A stretch of DNA of 64,000 nt from Teratosphaeria epicoccoides (GCA_021401465.1 JADDMT010000121.1:1-64000); one strand, 5' to 3'; positions 49,231 through 60,879 are shown, numbered from the stretch's first letter. Numbers and translations are program-made. The notes: generated by a model from the letters alone, not told the origin.

Positions 49231-50108
49231 CTAGTCACTGTCCTTATCATCCTCATGTCCCTCGTTTAGGGCCCTACCCTCTAACTCGCAAGTAGTTAGG
49301 ACGAGAAGCATGCCCTAAAGGTCGGACTTAGGCCTACTGCTCTTCATCTTACTAACCCGGGCCGAGATGTTCTAGAGCGAGGTCGCTATTTCCGTAATGC
49401 GCCTATTACCGATCCGCTTGATATCCTCGAGCCGCTTACTAGCCGAGGTGTCCTCGATCAAGAACTTCGAGCCCTTAAGCTTCTAGACAGGGTCAGTACA
49501 GACTAGGCGAAGCCGAAAAGGACCTAACACTTACGTTTAGGGTTAGAGCACTCCTGTTACGAACGCGCTTCGCTACCTTCTTACTAGATTAGTCCTACCT
49601 CTCCTGCCTAAGGTGCTACGACAAGCCGCCCTTGCTACGAAGGGTGTTACCTAGCTCCCTACAGACTAGTTAGCTCTATTCTAGGGCGAGGTGCCCTAGT
49701 CTGGCACTCACAGGATTGTAGTACCCGCAATCTTCCTAATGTAGCGCATAATAGCCTCCTTCTCCTTGTCACTAGCATCATTTGCTAAGGCTTCGATTTC
49801 GCGGCGTATACCCTTCTATTCGTCCTCTTTCGAGGCCGGGAGCTATCAGAGTTAGCCATAGTACACCGAACTAGACTAGACTAACTTACCTAGAAGTAGT
49901 CCTTGCTACTTAGGCAGTTGCTGCAGTTAGGGGTAATGCTAGCGGGGACGGGCTTGTTCATAATAGGGCAGAGCTTCTTAATGTTAGCTAGGTTAGGATC
50001 CTCGTAACAGCTATAGCACGGGTTAGCCAGAAACGAGGAAGTAGTCTCTAGGTTGTAGTTGTACTCCTCGCGCACGACCTTGGCGGCCGATCTCTTCCTG
50101 TTCGCCAT
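49231..50108 (-). pseudogene. Antisense intron-containing gene of family C
   Basis: Minus strand, between pol and the 3' LTR. Exon 1 (50108-49890) starts with ATG and a basic segment, has CYSC, a later KKLC and CSNC, and ends in a TAG explained as CAG before the donor. A 47-nt intron follows. Exon 2 (49842-49231) continues in phase 0 to the TAG at 49233-49231, interrupted only by TAG/TAA/TGA codons; its last 75 codons are charged and helical with an acidic tail. Total 277 codons including the stop. Cys-rich start, helical end and antisense position match the family A antisense gene, though no sequence identity was tested. Function unknown. Confidence 0.65.
49843..49889 (-). other. Intron of the antisense gene (47 nt)
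   Basis: TAG|GTAAGT donor (ancestrally CAG|GTAAGT), a GGCTAACTC branch site and GATAG acceptor. Phase 0. An intron oriented against the element means it is spliced from an independent antisense transcript. Confidence 0.7.
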
Positions 50109-50471
50109 CGTATTAGGCCGGTTCAGGCCAGACAGATTCGTTTACAGTTAGGTTGCGGGACTCTAGGACTACATGCTACTATTAGCACCTAAAATGCCCG
50201 CACTGCCGCAAAATGGACCAAATTAGACTAATTTGCCCTACCCTCGCTAGCCTACAGATTTCGCACTCTACTTACTAATTAGAGGCGGATGTAGGTTAGA
50301 AGGCTTAGAATTAAACTTCGAGTTCTTTTAGATATTACTAATATGACTCATTACTAGCGACTTCCCCTTTAGGACTAGTCACCGCTGCCGAGTTCCATAT
50401 CTTTTGACTACCTTCTGCCTATACTAGTTATGAATTTTGACACTATCATGCGGGTTTTGAGGACAAAACCT

Positions 50472-50486
50472 AGGGGAAGGGGGGGG
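50472..50486 (+). promoter_or_regulatory. Polypurine tract of family C
   Basis: AGGGGAAGGGGGGG run ending a few bases before the 3' LTR. Confidence 0.8.
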
Positions 50487-50489
50487 CAA

Positions 50490-50746
50490 TGTCAGGACTA
50501 CCTCTGCACATCCCTACAGAATCTACCTACCGACTTACTAGCCCTGACTACCCTAGCAGGGCGCAATCCGGCTAGGGTCGTCCCTATTAGGGCCCGGGCC
50601 GCCCGGGCCTACCTGGCCTAGGCATAGTAAGGGGACTCCTTGATCCCCCTAACTTATCCTACTTCCTTCTCTATTGATTCGAGTAGTCCTACTATACACC
50701 TACAGCCTATACTTTAGCCAGCCTACGTTAGTCCTGTTACTTTATA
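50490..50746 (+). repeat. 3' LTR of family C (257 bp)
   Basis: TGTCAGGACT..TTTATA, same length as the 5' LTR, differing by transitions only where compared; followed by GAGAG. Confidence 0.95.
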
Positions 50747-50751
50747 GAGAG

Positions 50752-51019
50752 TGTATAAGAGCTTGACCTAGAAACCCCTCTGCCTAGGAGTAGTACTACT
50801 AATCTTGCTATTAAGCTATTTACGCCGCGCTATGTCGACTTTGACCTCTAACGCCGCGGTTAGATAGCTGACACGGGTTCTTGCTCACTTAACGAATAAG
50901 CTGTAGAGAGCAGTTAACTAATCCGTCAGGTAGTAGGTTAGAAAGTCTACGTAGAGGGACACCTTACTTACTATACTAGGCTTAGCGAAGAAAGCAAGCA
51001 TAGATCTCCGCGCCCTTGC
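50752..51019 (-). pseudogene. Middle part of gene X, between elements C and A3
   Basis: A 268-bp island. On the minus strand it continues the frame of 58006-58802 once A3 and one five-base duplication are removed, and leads into 43869 once C is removed. Around 90 codons contain three TAG/TGA stops. The segment is rich in Leu, Tyr, Lys and Arg. Confidence 0.6.
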
Positions 51020-51491
51020 TGTCATGAGTGTTAGGAGTACTATGGGTTTCAGGATCGTAAGGGTCCTAAGTGCTATAAGTCATAGGTATAGTCATAGGAG
51101 TACTATAAGTTATAGGCATAGTTATAGGAGAAAGGATCTGTTACGTGAGGACAGATCCCTAGATCTGTAGGGTTAGTCTATAGATCTATAGGCCTACAAG
51201 GAAGAAGGGATCTGTCATAGGATAACAGACCCTTAGATCTGTAGGGTTAGTCTATAGATCTACAGACAAGGATCTATTAGGTCTGTCGACAGATCTAATA
51301 GAGCTGCTCTGTCTCTCTAGTATATAGGGATAGCTTTAGGACAGGTAGTTAGGAGCTTCGTGCTTAATTTAATTCCCTTTCCCTAGGGGATAGTTAGTTA
51401 CAAGGACAATTGCCATTATCGATATTCTTTATAGCTCTACGAGTCTAACATCTAGTTACCTTCCTACTATCGGTACCTACCCTTATGACAT
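51020..51491 (+). repeat. 5' LTR of A3
   Basis: TGTCATGAGTG..TTATGACA, 472 bp; some 18 bp shorter than the A-full LTR. Confidence 0.93.
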
Positions 51492-51669
51492 TTTAAGCAC
51501 TACTTCTAAGGAAGCATTAGGAGACTCGTCGAGCACTTAACATACGCCTATGTTAACTAGTTCTTTAGCTGTTAGTTTAACTTCTAGTGACAATTAACTA
51601 ACACTATGAGAACAAGTTGCTACTATACCTCAAATTACGTAGTAGCTCGAATCTATTTACCTTAGCGAG

Positions 51670-53448
51670 ATAGCTCTAGCATCTGTCGCAGGTTCAACTA
51701 CTAGGAATAGACATGGCAATAATGGCTTCAAGATAGGAAGTCCTATAGAGTTTACAGGACAACAATCTTAGGTCGAGATGTTTATCCTATAATGCTAGTT
51801 AGCATTTAATGTAGATATGGAACAGTTTACAACACATCATAAGCGAATGATGTACATTGTCTCTTACTTAAAGGGACTAGCGTTCGAGTTTATCTAGCCT
51901 CATCTAACAGATTATCTAGATCACGTTAGTAACGTCGAAGCTAGGAAGAGGACAACTAGGGAGATTCTTAACTTAGACAAGTCTTTGTTTAAGGCATTAC
52001 GCGAAGCTTTTAGGCTCGGTAATAAGTAACAAGAGGCCGAGAGAGCTCTCCTAGGAATCTAGCAGAAGGGTTCTGCTATTAAGTACCGCGCGGACTTTCA
52101 GACCCTCTCTGCTCGAGTCGACTAGAATGATAATGCTTTAGCCGCTTAGTTCTACTAGGGACTAAAGGAGACAGTTAAAGACGAAATTGCCCGAGGAGAT
52201 CAGCTAACGACATTCAAGGAAATGAGCGATCTCGCGATTAGAATCGATAATCGCATCTAGGAATGACAGCAAGAACGACAACATAGAAATCGCAAGCTAG
52301 CACAGGCTAACCATAAGGTCTAACGATTAGCACTAAAAAAGCAAGGCAATTACTACGGTCTCTAACCTATGGAGTTAGATGCGACTAAGGGGCGTCTAAG
52401 GAATAGACCCTGAGGAAAGCCGCGGAAGGGCTCTCCTCCCTAGAATGGTCTGAAGAAGCCATTCGACAAGAGTAATCTTAAGTGCCATAACTGTAGAAAG
52501 AAAGGACATTTTGCCCGCGAATGTTTTGCTAAGAAGCAACGATAAGAGCCGCCTAGGATAGAGTAGGCTCGCGCGACAACGACAGCACCTAAGCAAAAGG
52601 CCACTACTACTTAAGAACCAGACTATGCCGCACTTACTTAGACTACGTGCTACGATGACGATTGTCGAATTCACATGAGTAATAAAGATAGTTCTAGATA
52701 GTACCCTAGCTAAAACAAGGCATAGTCGATCTATGCGCTAAGGGGTACACCTTCTAGTGTGACAGTCCTGAGGCAACAGGAGCTAGAAGAAGAAGAAGAA
52801 GGTTCGGATAACAACTACGAGATTGTCAAAGCCGTCATTCCTGATTCCGAGGAAGACAAGAGCATAGAGCGATAGGCCATGCCGCCGCATGACATCAGGC
52901 TCGATATTATCCGAATTATACAGAACTAGTAGGCTTAGGCTTGCCTATAGATTAATAGAGTATAACACGTCGACTAGCTTTAGTATGACGAACTAGCCGA
53001 CTATATGCGACAACACCTGAGGAGACTACTAGTCGTAGCTTAACCTTACGCGCATCAGAAAGTTGTCTAAGAAATTATACCGTTCGGGGTAGAGTTTACA
53101 CCCTAGGGAGGCTACCTAACCTACGAAGGTATTTAGATTTCACAAGCGCTACGACTCCGAGTCTACTACTTAAAAATGGAGTACGCTAGAAACGCGCAGG
53201 AACAGCGAGGCCAAGAGCGAGAACAACCTCCTAGGCCAGAAAACGGTAACGCTTAGAGAAGAAGCCGAGACCGCATAATCCCTAAACTAGTCCGTGAAGA
53301 CAGTTATTCAGGAAACGACGAGGTCCGCTAGAATTAGACCTACGGACGGACTAGACAGGGCTGTAACGATGTGCCGCAATTAGCGCCAGATACGCGAACA
53401 ACCTTAGAGTATAGGTACACATCGACGAAACGCTAGCTAGGGCCTTAA
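51670..53448 (+). pseudogene. gag: gag of A3 (RIP-damaged)
   Basis: Same 1779-nt frame as A-full, with the start mutated to ATA. The zinc knuckle near 52484-52525 keeps all four ligands (C-x2-C-x4-H-x4-C). Many TAG and several TAA codons. The overlap heptamer is AGGAAAC at 53310-53316. Confidence 0.88.
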
Positions 53449-56400
53449 TAGATTCAGGATGTACTAGAATCTTCATGACGCCTAAGTTCGCCAGGATAGC
53501 TAGGATAAAGCTACAGGCGAAGACAAATACTTTCTCGCTACAAGCGATTAATAGAAAGCCGGTTACGTACAACTAAGGAATAGTTGACGAAGAGACTAAG
53601 ATGATGCCTCTACGGATAGGACGCTACTAAGAGATGCTCTAGTTTAACATCACAGAGTTACTAGGCTCGGATAGAGTACTAGGGTTACTATGGCTAAGAA
53701 ACGCTAACCCCTATATCGACTAGAAGAATGAGAGGATCTAGTTCCCGGAACTCTTAAGATCGATACCTCTACCTATAGTACACGACGTACTAGGCAAGAT
53801 CGAAATATGTGTTATGACTTTAAGCGAGATAGTAGCCGCCATTAAGGATCTAGAACAGGAAGTGTACGTCCTATAGGTTAAAGCAACGCAAACGGAAGTC
53901 AGGGTCGAATTCATAGTTCCTAATAAGTATAAAGAGTTCGCTACTCTTTTTAAGGAAGAACCCGACTAAGAAGCTCTGCTAGAACACTAGGAGTAGGACT
54001 ACAGGATACCCTTACTCCCTAGCAAGATACTAACGAAGCAATTAGTTCGCCTGTTATTAGCGGCAAAACTAGAGATTCTCCGGAAATACCTAGAAGACAA
54101 CCTCCGGAAAGGATTCATCCGCGAGTCGTAGTCCCTAGCTAGATATCCGATCCTGTTTGTGCCTAAGGGGGAAGATGACTAGTAACTCTGCGTAGATTAT
54201 CGTGGATTAAACGACATCATAATAAAGAATAGTTATCTACTTCCTTTGCTCTCGGAATTGCAGGACTACCTACAAGGAGTAATGTAGTTCTCGAAGTTTG
54301 ACATACCTAGAGCGTATAACCGAATTCGAATTCAGGAAGGCGAAGAATAGAAGACCGCGTTCTAAACTAGATTTAGATACTACAAGTACATAGTAATGCT
54401 ATTTAGGTTAACAAATGCCCTAGCTACATAGTAGGCATTTATTAATAACGTGCTACGAGAGTACCTTAACGTCTTTGTAGTTGTATACCTAGACGACATC
54501 CTCGTCTACTTACGGACGATCGAAGAACATAGGACTTATGTACGCAAGGTACTTTAGAAACTATAGGATTACTAGTTAAAGGTTAAGCCTTAGAAGAGCG
54601 AGTTTTATAAGCAGGAAGTATAATTCCTTAGCTACGTAGTAGCATAGAATAGGATCAAGATAGACACTAAGAAAGTCTAAGTCGTAAAAGAGTAGCCTAC
54701 GCCAACTAATGTTAAGGAAGTATAGTCCTTCCTTAGGTTCGCTAACTTCTACCGAAGATTTGTGGCAAATTATTCGAAGATTACGGCACTACTTACGACT
54801 CTTACTACGAAGGATACACTATTCGTGTAGGACGACGCCTAACGGAATGCCTTCGAGGAACTTAAGCGACAATTTACAGACTAGCGGATCTTACTTGTAT
54901 TCGACCTAGATAAGCCTATCATAGTCGAAACAGATGCCTCCGACGTAGCGCTTAGGGCATGCTTGAGTTAACTAGGACCGAGTAGACAACTACAGCTAGT
55001 CGCCTACTACTCGAGGAAATTGTCTAGACCTGAACTCTAATACGACGTCTACGACAAAGAACTTCTAGCTATAGTAGACGCCTATAAGGCCTAGCGAGTC
55101 TACTTAGAAGGTTCTAAATACTAGGTCATAGTCTACACAGACCATGAGAACTTGCGATACTTCATAACGACGAAAGAGTTAAACTAACAACAGGTTCGGT
55201 AGAGTAAGGAGCTCTCTAGTTTTAACTGTAAGATTGTCTATCGTAAGGGGACTAATAACGCACGCGCCGATGCACTTAGCCGCTAGACTGACTACATGAA
55301 GGGCGTAAAGCAGGAGAAACATGCTATTCTCTAGGAAAATAGCGATAGCATGCTAGGAGTTAACTAACTCGCGGCTATGACTGTTACATAAACTAGTGAA
55401 TTTTAGGACGACCTAAAGAACGCGCTAGTCTACGACCTAACTACACTCGCTATCCGCAATGACATTAATGGACAGGAGGATTAGGAAGACAAAGACGGAA
55501 TCCTTCTGTTTCAAGGATTAGTATACATGCTAACGTCTTTACAATCAGAGCTACTATAACTCTGACATGACGTACCTTAGGCAGGACACCCGGGAGTGTC
55601 TAAAATGAAGCAAATTCTCTAACAAGAATATTACTTCCCTAGGATAAGCAAGGCAATCGAGGACTACGTCCGTTAATATGTAACTTGCTAACGAAGTAAG
55701 CATAACCATTACAAACTATATAGGCTACTACGACTACTTAAGGTACCTTAACGGCCATAGGAATCGCTCGCCATAGATTTCATCGTTAAACTACCGTAGT
55801 CAAGAGAACCCGCTACGAACGAGTTCTTCGACAGGATCATAGTAGTAGTCGACCGATTTACTAAGTTTAGGAAGTTTATCCCTTACTACGAAGACTTTAA
55901 GACTAAAGATATCGCGCATGTCTTCATTAAATAGGTAGTAGCACTACATAGCATGCTATAGGACCTAGTAACGGATCGAGGATCCGTGTTTACCTCTAAC
56001 TTCTAGAGAGCCCTAATGAGGTAATTCTAGGTCAAACATCGACTAAGTACTTCCTTCTACCCTTAGACGGATAGACAGACAGAACGTCTAAATTAGACGT
56101 TAGAATAGTACCTTCGATCCTATGTGAATAGGGACTAGAATAACTAGGTAGAGTTGTTGCTAATAGTACAGCTCGCGTATAATAGTATGCTAGTAGAGTC
56201 GACAGGACTCTCGCCTTTTCAGATGGCATATAGATTAGCTATAGAAGACATCCCGGACGTCTTAGCTAGTAATCCGAACCTAGCGGCACTTAGACGAGTA
56301 GAACATCTACGCCGACTGCAAACAGAAGCACGACTCGACCTGTAGTTCTATTAGCAGAACATGGCATAGTACGCGAATCGTAAGAGAATTAAGGGACTAA

Positions 56401-56834
56401 TTCTAAAGGAGAGGGACAAGGTGTATCTCCTCCGCTGTCACATCAAATTAGACAAGCCGAGTAAATAACTAGACGCTATAAAACTAGGACTATTCAGGAT
56501 TAAGGCTAAGAAGGGACTAGTTAATTTTAAGTTACAGCTACCTAAGTAGATGAGAATATACCCTGTGTTCTATGTCTCTCTGCTAGAACAAGTAGCGCTA
56601 GACGCCGCACTGTAAACAGAACCCTTACTACTCGACCCTAAAGTAGAAGAACCGGAGTACACTGTCAAAAAGATTGTCGACACTTGCTAGCGGGACAGAC
56701 AGCGAGAGTACTTAGTAAAATAGGAAGGATATAGGAGTACTAAGAACACCTAGGAACCCCTAGAACATCTGCGAAACTGTTAGCAAAAGATACGGAGTTT
56801 CGAGAAAGGAACGAACCTAGGAAGAAGATCATAA
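53313..56834 (+). pseudogene. pol: pol of A3 (RIP-damaged)
   Basis: Protease, RT (YLDD at 54486-54497), RNase H (near 54930), integrase and chromodomain at the A-full positions plus 24,475. The chromodomain Trp codons and many Gln codons read TAG. The TAA at 56832 matches the stop of A-full. Confidence 0.88.
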
Positions 56835-56897
56835 GCTACGACTAGACTCCTGCGGGACGCCGTCAGTCGGCTCGGCTACCACGCTATCCAGGAAACC

Positions 56898-57338
56898 CTA
56901 ATATGAGGCGTTAGTAAAACCCTCTATTACGCTCTATGTCGTAGGACTAAGAGTAAGACCCGCCGAAGGATCTAGGTCGAGAAGGAACCTAGCCTGCGAG
57001 AGAGCCTGTTCCTTGGCCTTATCCTCCCTAATCTCCTGCTCCTTAAGAGCGCGACTATCCTCGACCTCCTAGTCGACCGCGTCTAACTGTTTTTAAAGAC
57101 GCATCTCCTTTGCATGCGCCTCTATTATCTTCTGCGAAGCCTTAGCTAGGACCGCCTTCGCACAATCAAGATTAGTAATTAGTCTTTTCTGCTAATTACC
57201 TAACTTCTTCTATTCGACCTCTATTACCTTCGCGTCGTAACTTCGACAGTTACTAAAGTGACATTACGAACATTTCCCTAAGGAAATGTGTACCTAACAA
57301 ACAAGCTTTAACTCTTGACACTAAGTATAGGACTTCAT
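56898..57338 (-). pseudogene. Antisense cysteine-rich/coiled-coil gene of A3
   Basis: 441 nt from ATG at 57338 to the TAG at 56898, exactly the A-full length. More stops than in A-full, but the charged helical part and the Cys-rich start remain readable. Confidence 0.65.
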
Positions 57339-57529
57339 GCTATCCTGGCCCTAACGATAGATTTGATTCGCGCGGCGTTTGCGTTTCTGCGTTAAAGGGG
57401 CGTTAGTGTCTAGGATGACACAAGGCAGTAAAGTAGAAAGAGAAGACATCACGGCATAAAAGGAAATGACAAGAGAAACCCCGCACTAATAAGGTAGCTT
57501 AGGGACAAGCTAGACTAAGAGGGGGATAG

Positions 57530-58000
57530 TGTCATAAGTGTTAGGGGTACTATAGGTTTTAGGATTATGAGGGTCCTAAGTGCTATAAGTCATAGGTATA
57601 GTCATAGGAGTACTATAAGTTATAGGCATAGTCATAGGAGAAAGGATCTGTCATGTAAGGATAGATCCCTAGATCTGTAGGGTTAGTCTACAGATCTACA
57701 TGCCTATAAGGAAGAAGGGATCTGTCGTAGGATGATAGACCCTTAGATCTATAGGGTTAGTCTACAGATCTACAGACACGGATCTGTCAGGTCTGTCGAC
57801 AGATCTAATAGAGCTGCTCTGTCTCTCTAGTATATAGGGATAGCTTTAGGACAGGTAGTTAGGAGCTTCGTGCTTAATTTAATTCCCTTTCCCTAGTAGA
57901 TAGTTAGTTACAAGGACAATTGCTATTGTCGATACTCTTTACAGCTCTACGAGTCTAATACCTAGTTACCTTCCTGCTATTAGCACCTACCCTTATGACA
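57530..58000 (+). repeat. 3' LTR of A3
   Basis: TGTCATAAGTG..TTATGACA, 471 bp, preceded by a GAGGGGGATAG polypurine tract. Confidence 0.93.
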
Positions 58001-58005
58001 CTCGC

Positions 58006-58802
58006 TAATTCGTCCTAGCTAGCGATCATAGTGTACTGCGTGATTAGACGGTTAAAGCTAGGACTTAGTAGGGCGGGGTGCTAAACATTCTAGATGCGTA
58101 ATAGTAACAAGGCCTAGTCTGTTATAGTGTACTCTTAATAGGCCATAGAAGTAGCCTCGCTTAGTTAGTGCAAAAGTAGCTGCTAGCTAGGAGCAGGCTC
58201 CTTCTAATCGAAGATCAGCTAGCTGTTGTCACTAACTAGCTCGCGTAGCTAGCAGATTAGCCCCGAATAGACCTATAGCTCGAACATCTCTAGTACGCCC
58301 TTTGCAAATACTATCTAAAAGCCGTTAGGGCATCTAGCAGCCTGCTTGATGCGGGCTATAGGGGTACGACCGAGCCTTGCCTAGATGAAGCGCTACGAGT
58401 CTACACTTCCCTAGTAGTCCTGCATGGTACTAGAGATTAGTTAGTAATAGTATTGCCTCTAAGGCCTAGCTATAACACATACTCCTAGCTCTTATCTAGC
58501 ATTTTAGCATAGAAGTCTAGGAAGTATACACTATCTAGCGCAGCTAGCTTTGCACTCGCTAGGAGGCTAATCAGGCTACTGCTACATGCGACATCAAGCA
58601 CCTTGTCCCTAGCTCGATGCTCTACCTAAGGGGCGTAGTTAACGAGATCCTTATAGGCATCTAAGTCCGGATATGCCTTCTGTAGTGCAACGGCGGCTTC
58701 TAATGCCTAGACAGTATCGCGGACGTAGTCGGCCGCGAACTCGGCGTGCTTAGAACCTACACTAATCGCCAGCTCTAGGTCTAGGGTCAGATTAGTCGAC
58801 AT
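58006..58802 (-). pseudogene. 5' part of unknown gene X (possibly methyltransferase-like start; RIP-damaged)
   Basis: Minus strand from ATG at 58802. Exon 1 (320 nt) reads an acidic helical segment, then KVLDVACSSSLISLLAS, which loosely resembles the glycine-rich motif I of class I SAM methyltransferases with Gly replaced. The Gly/Ser differences make this weak, and the downstream parts do not look like a methyltransferase. An intron at 58430-58482 follows; exon 2 continues in phase to the A3 insertion with TAG interruptions. The gene resumes at 51019 and 43869. It is divergent from Z' to its right. I do not recognise the full protein. Confidence 0.5.
58430..58482 (-). other. Intron in gene X (53 nt)
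   Basis: GTATGT donor, TTACTAACTAATC branch region, CTCTAG acceptor. Splicing in phase 2 restores one frame across the junction. Confidence 0.65.
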
Positions 58803-59313
58803 AGTAGGTTTAGAATCTACTAGCGCGTTAGTACATAGTCTTGTTATATAAGCATATAATGCTTACATGCTATAGTGTTATTAGTATGCTAGTATCTGTA
58901 TAGATGCTAAAGAAGAAGCCGAGTACTAGATAAGGTAGTTGTTTAAAAGAAAGAAATTCGAAGTACTAAGCTTCTTTTGTATTTTAGTAGCTGTAGGTCA
59001 TGTGCTCTACATAGTCGCTAACTATACACGTTGCATTATCACATTATTAGCTTCTGCCTGAGAAATGACTAGAAATGAAAGGCACATGACGCTACTACCT
59101 AAAAAATGGCCAGAAACAGAAGGCACGCGACGCTGTCACAGATTCGGTTAAATATTACACACTGCTGCCTAGGCACATAACTGAATAAAGAAGGCACGAT
59201 ATTAGGCAATTCTGCCTTGAAAGGCAGTAAAAAATGATCCTCGTAGTTGCGACCTACTAACCTTATCTACTACTATACAGGGGCATTAGGAATAGTGGTA
59301 ACCGCGACATAGT

Positions 59314-60267
59314 TACACTGACGCTAGCTTGACGGCAGCATGTGCACTTGGCAGATACAGCTGCATAGGATAGATGTCGCCATAGTTACTGCTTCTTTGT
59401 TAAGAGTGCATAACTACCTACATGTAGCACATAGCGGCACGTGGCAGCTAACTAATCTAGACGGCAGTTACGATAGCCTCATGTACGCTAGCTAGGTAGT
59501 AGCACGTATACTTAGTAGCAAGAGATATCTATATCTACTACTACTCTTCTACTTTTACTCTTTACTAATTACATTAACTAACTTCGAAGACTTGCCTAAT
59601 ACACACAAGTAGTAGTAACATCAACTGACCCTCTATCTTACTATTTAAGATAATAGCTAGCATAGTCGTTTAATATGCTAATTGTAGCATCGACAGCCCG
59701 CTTAAGAAGTGCCCATGTTAGGTAGTAGCCTACTACAGCAAGAATTGCCAGATAATCGACTAGCACGACAACTACAAGGACAGCTGCGCTTACACTGATG
59801 CTAGCTTGACAGTAGCATGTACACTTGGCAGATATAGCTGCATAGGATAGATGTCGCCATAGTTGCTGCTTCTTTGTTAAGAGCGCATAACTACCTACAT
59901 GTAGCACATAGCGGCACGTAGCAGCTAACTAATCAAGACGGCAGTTGCGATAGCCTCATGTGCGCTAGCTAGGCGGCAGCACGTGTACTTAGTAGCAAGA
60001 GATATCTATATCTACTACTACTCTTCTACTTTAACTCTTTACCGATTATATTAACTAACTTTAAAGACTTGCCTAATACACACAAGTAGTAGTAACATCA
60101 ATTAACCCTCTATCTTACTATTCAAGACTATAGCTAGCATAGTCGCTTAATGCGCTAATTGTGGCATAGACAGCCTGCTCAAGAAGTGCCTATGTTAGGC
60201 AGTAGCCTACTACAGCAAGAATTGCTAGATAATCGACTAGCACGACAACTACAAGGACAGCTACGCT
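59314..60267 (+). repeat. 477-bp tandem duplication (two copies)
   Basis: Copy 1 59314-59790, copy 2 59791-60267, both exactly 477 bp and differing by scattered transitions. The partner region at 17.4-18.0 kb has a single copy. Confidence 0.9.
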
Positions 60268-60409
60268 AAGTGGCTAACCTAGAATGGGAATTAGTATGCA
60301 GTTAACCCTAAGATATGACGACTAGTCACTAACTTCATGTTTACTAGACACGTCAAAATCCTGCTGTTTAAGAAGATCTTTAAAGGGGAGGACATAGCGA
60401 GTCGCGCGA
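60090..60409 (+). pseudogene. Z', truncated second copy of gene Z
   Basis: Plus strand. The ATG at 60337 and the K/F/I-rich codons that follow match the open part of Z at 17397. The frame is cut after about 24 codons by the A4 LTR. It has upstream TAG codons as in Z. Confidence 0.55.
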
Positions 60410-60879
60410 TGTCATGAGTGTCAGGAGTACTATAGGTTACAGGATCATGAGGGTCCTAAGTGCTATAAGTCATAGTATAGTCATAGGAGTACTATGAGTT
60501 ATAGGCATAGTTATAGGAGAAAGGATCTGTCACGTAAGGACAGATCCCCGGATCTATAGGGTTAGTCTACAGATCTATAGGCCTACAAGGGAGAAGGGAT
60601 CTGTTATAGGATAACAGACCCTTAGATCTATAGGGTTAGTCTATAGATCTATAGACACGGATCTGTTAAGTCTGTCGACAGATCTAATAGAGCTGCTCTG
60701 TCTCTCTAGTATATAAGGATAGCTTTAGGACAGGTAGTTAGGAGGTTCGTGCTTAATCTAATTCCCTTTCCCTAGGGGATAGTTAGTTACAAGGACAATT
60801 GCTATTGTCGATATTCTTTACAGCTCTGCGAGTCTAACACCTAGTTACCTTCCTACTATCGGCACCTACCCTTATGACA
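60410..60879 (+). repeat. 5' LTR of A4 (470 bp)
   Basis: TGTCATGAGTG..TTATGACA with the same palindrome array. Confidence 0.93.

Larger units (their letters stand above)
43870..50746 (+). mobile_element. Complete Ty3/gypsy chromovirus family C
   Basis: A 6877-bp element with two 257-bp LTRs and a perfect GAGAG target duplication (43865-43869 and 50747-50751). It carries gag, pol with a chromodomain-like end, an intron-containing antisense gene and a G-rich polypurine tract. It lies inside gene X. All coding frames carry RIP-type TAG codons. Sequence and LTRs are unrelated to families A and B apart from conserved pol motifs. Confidence 0.95.
51020..58000 (+). mobile_element. Complete family A chromovirus, copy A3
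   Basis: A 6981-bp element with LTRs of 472 and 471 bp and target duplication CTTGC (51015-51019) / CTCGC (58001-58005), which differ by one C/T transition. It is collinear with A-full without net indels across gag, pol and the antisense gene but carries far more C-to-T and G-to-A changes. It sits inside gene X. Confidence 0.95.
58837..60409 (+). repeat. Inverted duplicate of 17310-18440
   Basis: Lies between the divergent genes X and Z'. It is longer than its partner mainly because of the internal 477-bp tandem duplication. It ends at the A4 insertion, whose target GTCGCGCGA is seen unoccupied in the partner near 17315-17323. Confidence 0.8.

Noticed and set aside
58483..58802. ACSSSL in gene X as a polyketide synthase ketosynthase active site
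   Set aside because: The motif is only superficially similar; none of the surrounding ketosynthase sequence (His motifs, length) is present.
59641..59907. 88-codon minus-strand frame with a hydrophobic stretch that could suggest a membrane protein
   Set aside because: It straddles the junction of the 477-bp tandem repeats and runs against the Z' frame; most likely chance.
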